This document shows, one piece after another, positions 61,744-64,000 of a DNA stretch of 64,000 bases (position 1 is the stretch's first letter; the number at the start of each line of letters is the position of its first letter). The stretch lies in contig NZ_JACXBP010000003.1 of NCBI RefSeq assembly GCF_014773485.1, positions 434,001-498,000 on the forward strand. Direction: 5' to 3'. Position numbers and translations under genes: made by a program. Origin of the DNA: Erwinia aphidicola. GTDB taxonomy: Bacteria; Pseudomonadota; Gammaproteobacteria; Enterobacterales; Enterobacteriaceae. The notes beneath the pieces are model-generated. The model had not been told where the DNA came from, did no database searches, and saw nothing but the letters and a program-made list of their open reading frames with translations.

Positions 61744-61791
61744 GCGGGCCGACCCGCAAACGTCGGGGCCGATCGTCTTTTCGATCGGCCC
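61744..61791. terminator. Tandem hairpins between convergent bcp and perM
   Basis: GCGGG-CCGA-CCCGC (61744-61757), then GGGCCGATCG (61766-61775), loop TCTTTT, CGATCGGCCC (61782-61791), all perfect. The second is a strong 10-bp stem, likely a two-way terminator. Read on the minus strand it begins GGGCCGATCGAAAAGA, almost the same as the element at 26247-26273. Confidence 0.6.
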
Positions 61792-61803
61792 TTGATAAAC
61801 CTT

Positions 61804-62862
61804 CTACGATTTAGCCAGTTCATCCGGCCAGGCATGCACCACCGCTTTCACCAGCGTGGCGAGCGGTATGGCAAAGAACACTCCCCAGAATCCCCATAGC
61901 CCGCCGAAAATCACCACCGACAGAATGATCACCAGCGGATGCAGGTTTACCGCTTCTGAGAACAGTATCGGCACCAGTACATTGCCATCCAGCGCCTGAA
62001 TCACCAGATAGACGATAATCATGGTCCAGAAATCTCCGGACAGCCCCCACTGGCCCAGCCCCACGCCAATCACCGGAATGGTGACCGCCATTGCCCCGAC
62101 GTAGGGGATCAGCACCGAGATACCGACCAGCACGCCCATCAGCAGCGCATAGTTCATACCGATAGCGAGGAAGCCAATCCAGCTGGCGATGCCGACCACC
62201 ACCATCTCCAGCACCTTGCCGCGAATGTAGTTCGACACCTGCTGGTTCATCTCAACCCATACCTGCCCGGCAAGACCGCGATTGCGCGGCAGCACGCGGC
62301 GAATGGCGTCCAGCATCTGATCTTTGTCCTTCAGCAGGAAGAACACCATCAGCGGCACCAGCACCAGATAGATAGCCAGCGTCATCAGCCCAACCAGCGA
62401 AGCCAGAGAATATTTCACCAGCTGGTCGCCCATGCCGCTCAGGCGGCTGCGCAGATTTTCCACCACAATATCGATAATGCCGACATCCATCAGCGTTGGG
62501 AAACGCTCCGGCAGACGGGTAGCGAACTGATACAGCCGCGTCAGCATGGTCGGCATCTCATGGGCGAGGTTGATGCCCTGCTGCCAGGCGACCGGCACCA
62601 CCACCAGCAGCAATATCAGGATCAGGGTGGCAAAGACGATCAGTACCAGCGTCACCGCCCAGGTACGCGAGCAGCCAAGCCGCTCTAGCCTGACCGTGGG
62701 CCACTCCAGCAGGAAAGCCAATACGATTGCCACCAGCAGCGGCGCCAGCAGGCCATTAAAGAAAAACAGGATGCAGAAAGCAGCGATCAGGATCGCCAGC
62801 AGCGCAATGGCCTGGGGATCGCTAAAACGGCGGCGATACCACTGCATTATAAGTTCCAGCAT
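61804..62862 (-). CDS. perM: PerM (YfgO), AI-2E transporter superfamily permease
   Basis: 352 residues, about eight membrane helices with a large middle loop. N-terminal MQWYRRRFSDPQAIALL, NRGLAGQVWVEMNQQVSNYIRGK and the C-terminal LDGNVLVPILFSEAVNLHPLVIILSVVIFGGLWGFWGVFFAIPLATLVKAV (by segments) are characteristic. The substrate is not established; relatives include AI-2 exporters and Na+/H+ antiporters. Confidence 0.92.
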   Translation of the reverse strand: MLELIMQWYRRRFSDPQAIALLAILIAAFCILFFFNGLLAPLLVAIVLAFLLEWPTVRLERLGCSRTWAVTLVLIVFATLILILLLVVVPVAWQQGINLAHEMPTMLTRLYQFATRLPERFPTLMDVGIIDIVVENLRSRLSGMGDQLVKYSLASLVGLMTLAIYLVLVPLMVFFLLKDKDQMLDAIRRVLPRNRGLAGQVWVEMNQQVSNYIRGKVLEMVVVGIASWIGFLAIGMNYALLMGVLVGISVLIPYVGAMAVTIPVIGVGLGQWGLSGDFWTMIIVYLVIQALDGNVLVPILFSEAVNLHPLVIILSVVIFGGLWGFWGVFFAIPLATLVKAVVHAWPDELAKS

Positions 62863-62951
62863 GGTAAGTCCTTGCCTGAGAATGAGTGGGGGAAAGTGTA
62901 CCTGAAACGCAGCGCCCCTGCAGTGTCGTCTGGGGCGCTGCGCGCGAACGC

Positions 62952-64000
62952 TTAATGCGGAAGGGGGTGTACAACAGCAGGCTGTTCGGTGCTGTTTTTT
63001 GCCACAATCACCTGATTGCGCCCGGCGTTTTTAGCCCGGTAAAGCGCATCATCAGCCTGCTTGAAGGTATACTCCATGGCGACGGCATTTTTCGCGGCCC
63101 AAAATGCCACTCCGACAGAAATGGTGATATGCCCGACCTGTTCCAGATTGAACCCTTCAATACGGCAGCGCACGCGCTCCGCGATCATCATGGCCACTTC
63201 GCGATCGGCGCCCGGCAGGATCATCAGAAACTCTTCGCCGCCGTTACGACAGATGACATCAGTCTGTCTGGCCCCCTGCTGCAACTGGCGCGCCACGGTT
63301 TTAATCACCGTATCGCCCGCATCATGACCAAAGGTGTCATTAACCCGCTTAAAGTAGTCGATATCCAGCGCCAGTACCGCGAACGACTGGCTGGTGGCCT
63401 GGAAGTATTCCAGCACCGCATTCAGGCCACGGCGATTCAGCAGTTCGGTCATCGGGTCGGTCTGCACTTCGCTTTTCAGTCGGCCGATTTTGTCCTGCAT
63501 CAGGGCGATCCCCGCCAGCATTGCCCGCTTAATCTGCGAGGCTTCGTAATACCAGGAGCGGATGCTGTTGATCTCTTTCGAAACGTTTTGCGTATCCATC
63601 TGGCTGGCTTTACGCGCCAGCTGCCACAGCGGTAGCGCAATGCGCTGGGCGAGGATCAGGGCCAGAATCAGCGTCAGCAGAGCAAACGGCACCGAATGTT
63701 TCAGCACCTGCAGCAGCAGGCTGTTGAGCGGCGCCAGCGTAGCCAGCGTCGGCTTGAGCGTGACGATGGTCCAGCCAGCGGTCGGGACGTTAGCGTAACC
63801 TGCCAGCATCGCTTCACCATTATCAGCGCTAACTTCCCTGTTGCCGTTGCTGGCTTTACTGCGCTGGTCATTGCTGATTAACGGGTTGATGGTTTTGCCG
63901 ACCATCTGACGGTCCTGGTGATACAGCACCTGATTTTTACCGTCGATGACGTACAGCGTTGAGCCATCACGATAGAACTGCTCACCGAGCAGCACGTTCA
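62952..64000 (-). CDS. Membrane diguanylate cyclase (GGDEF), 5' part beyond the window
   Basis: The frame is open to the right edge; about 349 C-terminal residues are visible. They contain the end of an extracytoplasmic sensor domain of dCache type (VIDGKNQVLYHQDRQMVGK ... GYANVPTAGWTIVTLKP), a membrane helix (HSVPFALLTLILALILAQRIALP), a HAMP-like helix, then a GGDEF domain with DPMTELLNRRGL, DIDYFKRVNDTFGHDAGD and the active site NGGEEF. The product-inhibition I-site RxxD (RQTD) is exactly five residues before GGEEF. Predicted active cyclic-di-GMP synthase with feedback inhibition; ligand unknown. Confidence 0.9.
   Translation of the reverse strand, partial: NVLLGEQFYRDGSTLYVIDGKNQVLYHQDRQMVGKTINPLISNDQRSKASNGNREVSADNGEAMLAGYANVPTAGWTIVTLKPTLATLAPLNSLLLQVLKHSVPFALLTLILALILAQRIALPLWQLARKASQMDTQNVSKEINSIRSWYYEASQIKRAMLAGIALMQDKIGRLKSEVQTDPMTELLNRRGLNAVLEYFQATSQSFAVLALDIDYFKRVNDTFGHDAGDTVIKTVARQLQQGARQTDVICRNGGEEFLMILPGADREVAMMIAERVRCRIEGFNLEQVGHITISVGVAFWAAKNAVAMEYTFKQADDALYRAKNAGRNQVIVAKNSTEQPAVVHPLPH

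Overview
The window is ordinary chromosome of a gamma-proteobacterium of the order Enterobacterales. Its backbone matches, gene for gene, the Escherichia coli segment yfeH-ypeB-ligA-zipA-cysZ-cysK-ptsHI-crr ... cysMAWTP ... yfeXYZ-ypeA-amiA-hemF ... maeB ... talA-tktB-ypfG-nudK ... acrD-ypfM ... yffB-dapE-ypfN-(ypfH)-tmcA-ypfJ-purC-bamC-dapA-gcvR-bcp ... perM. The cargo between these blocks (TreY/TreZ trehalose synthesis, a polyol cluster, a PqaA-like protein) and the absence of aegA-narQ, eut and hyf fit Erwiniaceae (Erwinia or Pantoea relatives). The genus is an inference from remembered gene order, not from a search. I saw no rRNA, tRNA, CRISPR array, prophage or insertion sequence.

Layout. 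1-6 kb: truncated yfeH, a PqaA-like secreted protein, then ypeB-ligA-zipA. 6-11.3 kb: cysZ, cysK and the PTS operon ptsH-ptsI-crr, with an unusually long structured ptsH-ptsI spacer. 11.3-14.1 kb: a CpxRA-like two-component pair plus a GntR regulator, where E. coli has pdxK and its neighbours. 14.2-19 kb: cysPTWAM for sulfate/thiosulfate uptake and cysteine synthase B. 19-26.2 kb: yfeX, ypeA-yfeZ-yfeY, amiA-hemF and maeB. 26.3-33 kb: an accessory polyol cluster (SorC-type regulator, split DhaK/DhaL kinase, SDR, RbtT/DalT-like porter, EltD-like zinc dehydrogenase, divergent RpiB-like isomerase). It is inserted directly before talA-tktB and plausibly feeds a four-carbon polyol through erythrulose phosphate to erythrose 4-phosphate. 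33-38.4 kb: talA, tktB, ypfG, nudK. 38.5-45.3 kb: ansP, a candidate small RNA, a NarP-like regulator whose receiver has lost its phosphoacceptor Asp, acrD, and the 19-residue ypfM. 45.4-51.8 kb: treZ-treY-glgX, making trehalose from glycogen. 52-64 kb: yffB-dapE-ypfN, a BrnT/BrnA toxin-antitoxin pair beside a truncated ypfH, tmcA-ypfJ, purC, bamC-dapA, gcvR-bcp, perM and the 3' part of a GGDEF diguanylate cyclase.

Points most worth a second look: the polyol cluster, the degenerate NarP-like regulator at the narQ position, the minus-strand tandem terminators upstream of ansP, the brnTA operator next to the ypfH scar, the structured ptsH-ptsI spacer, and two small families of perfect palindromes placed after genes.
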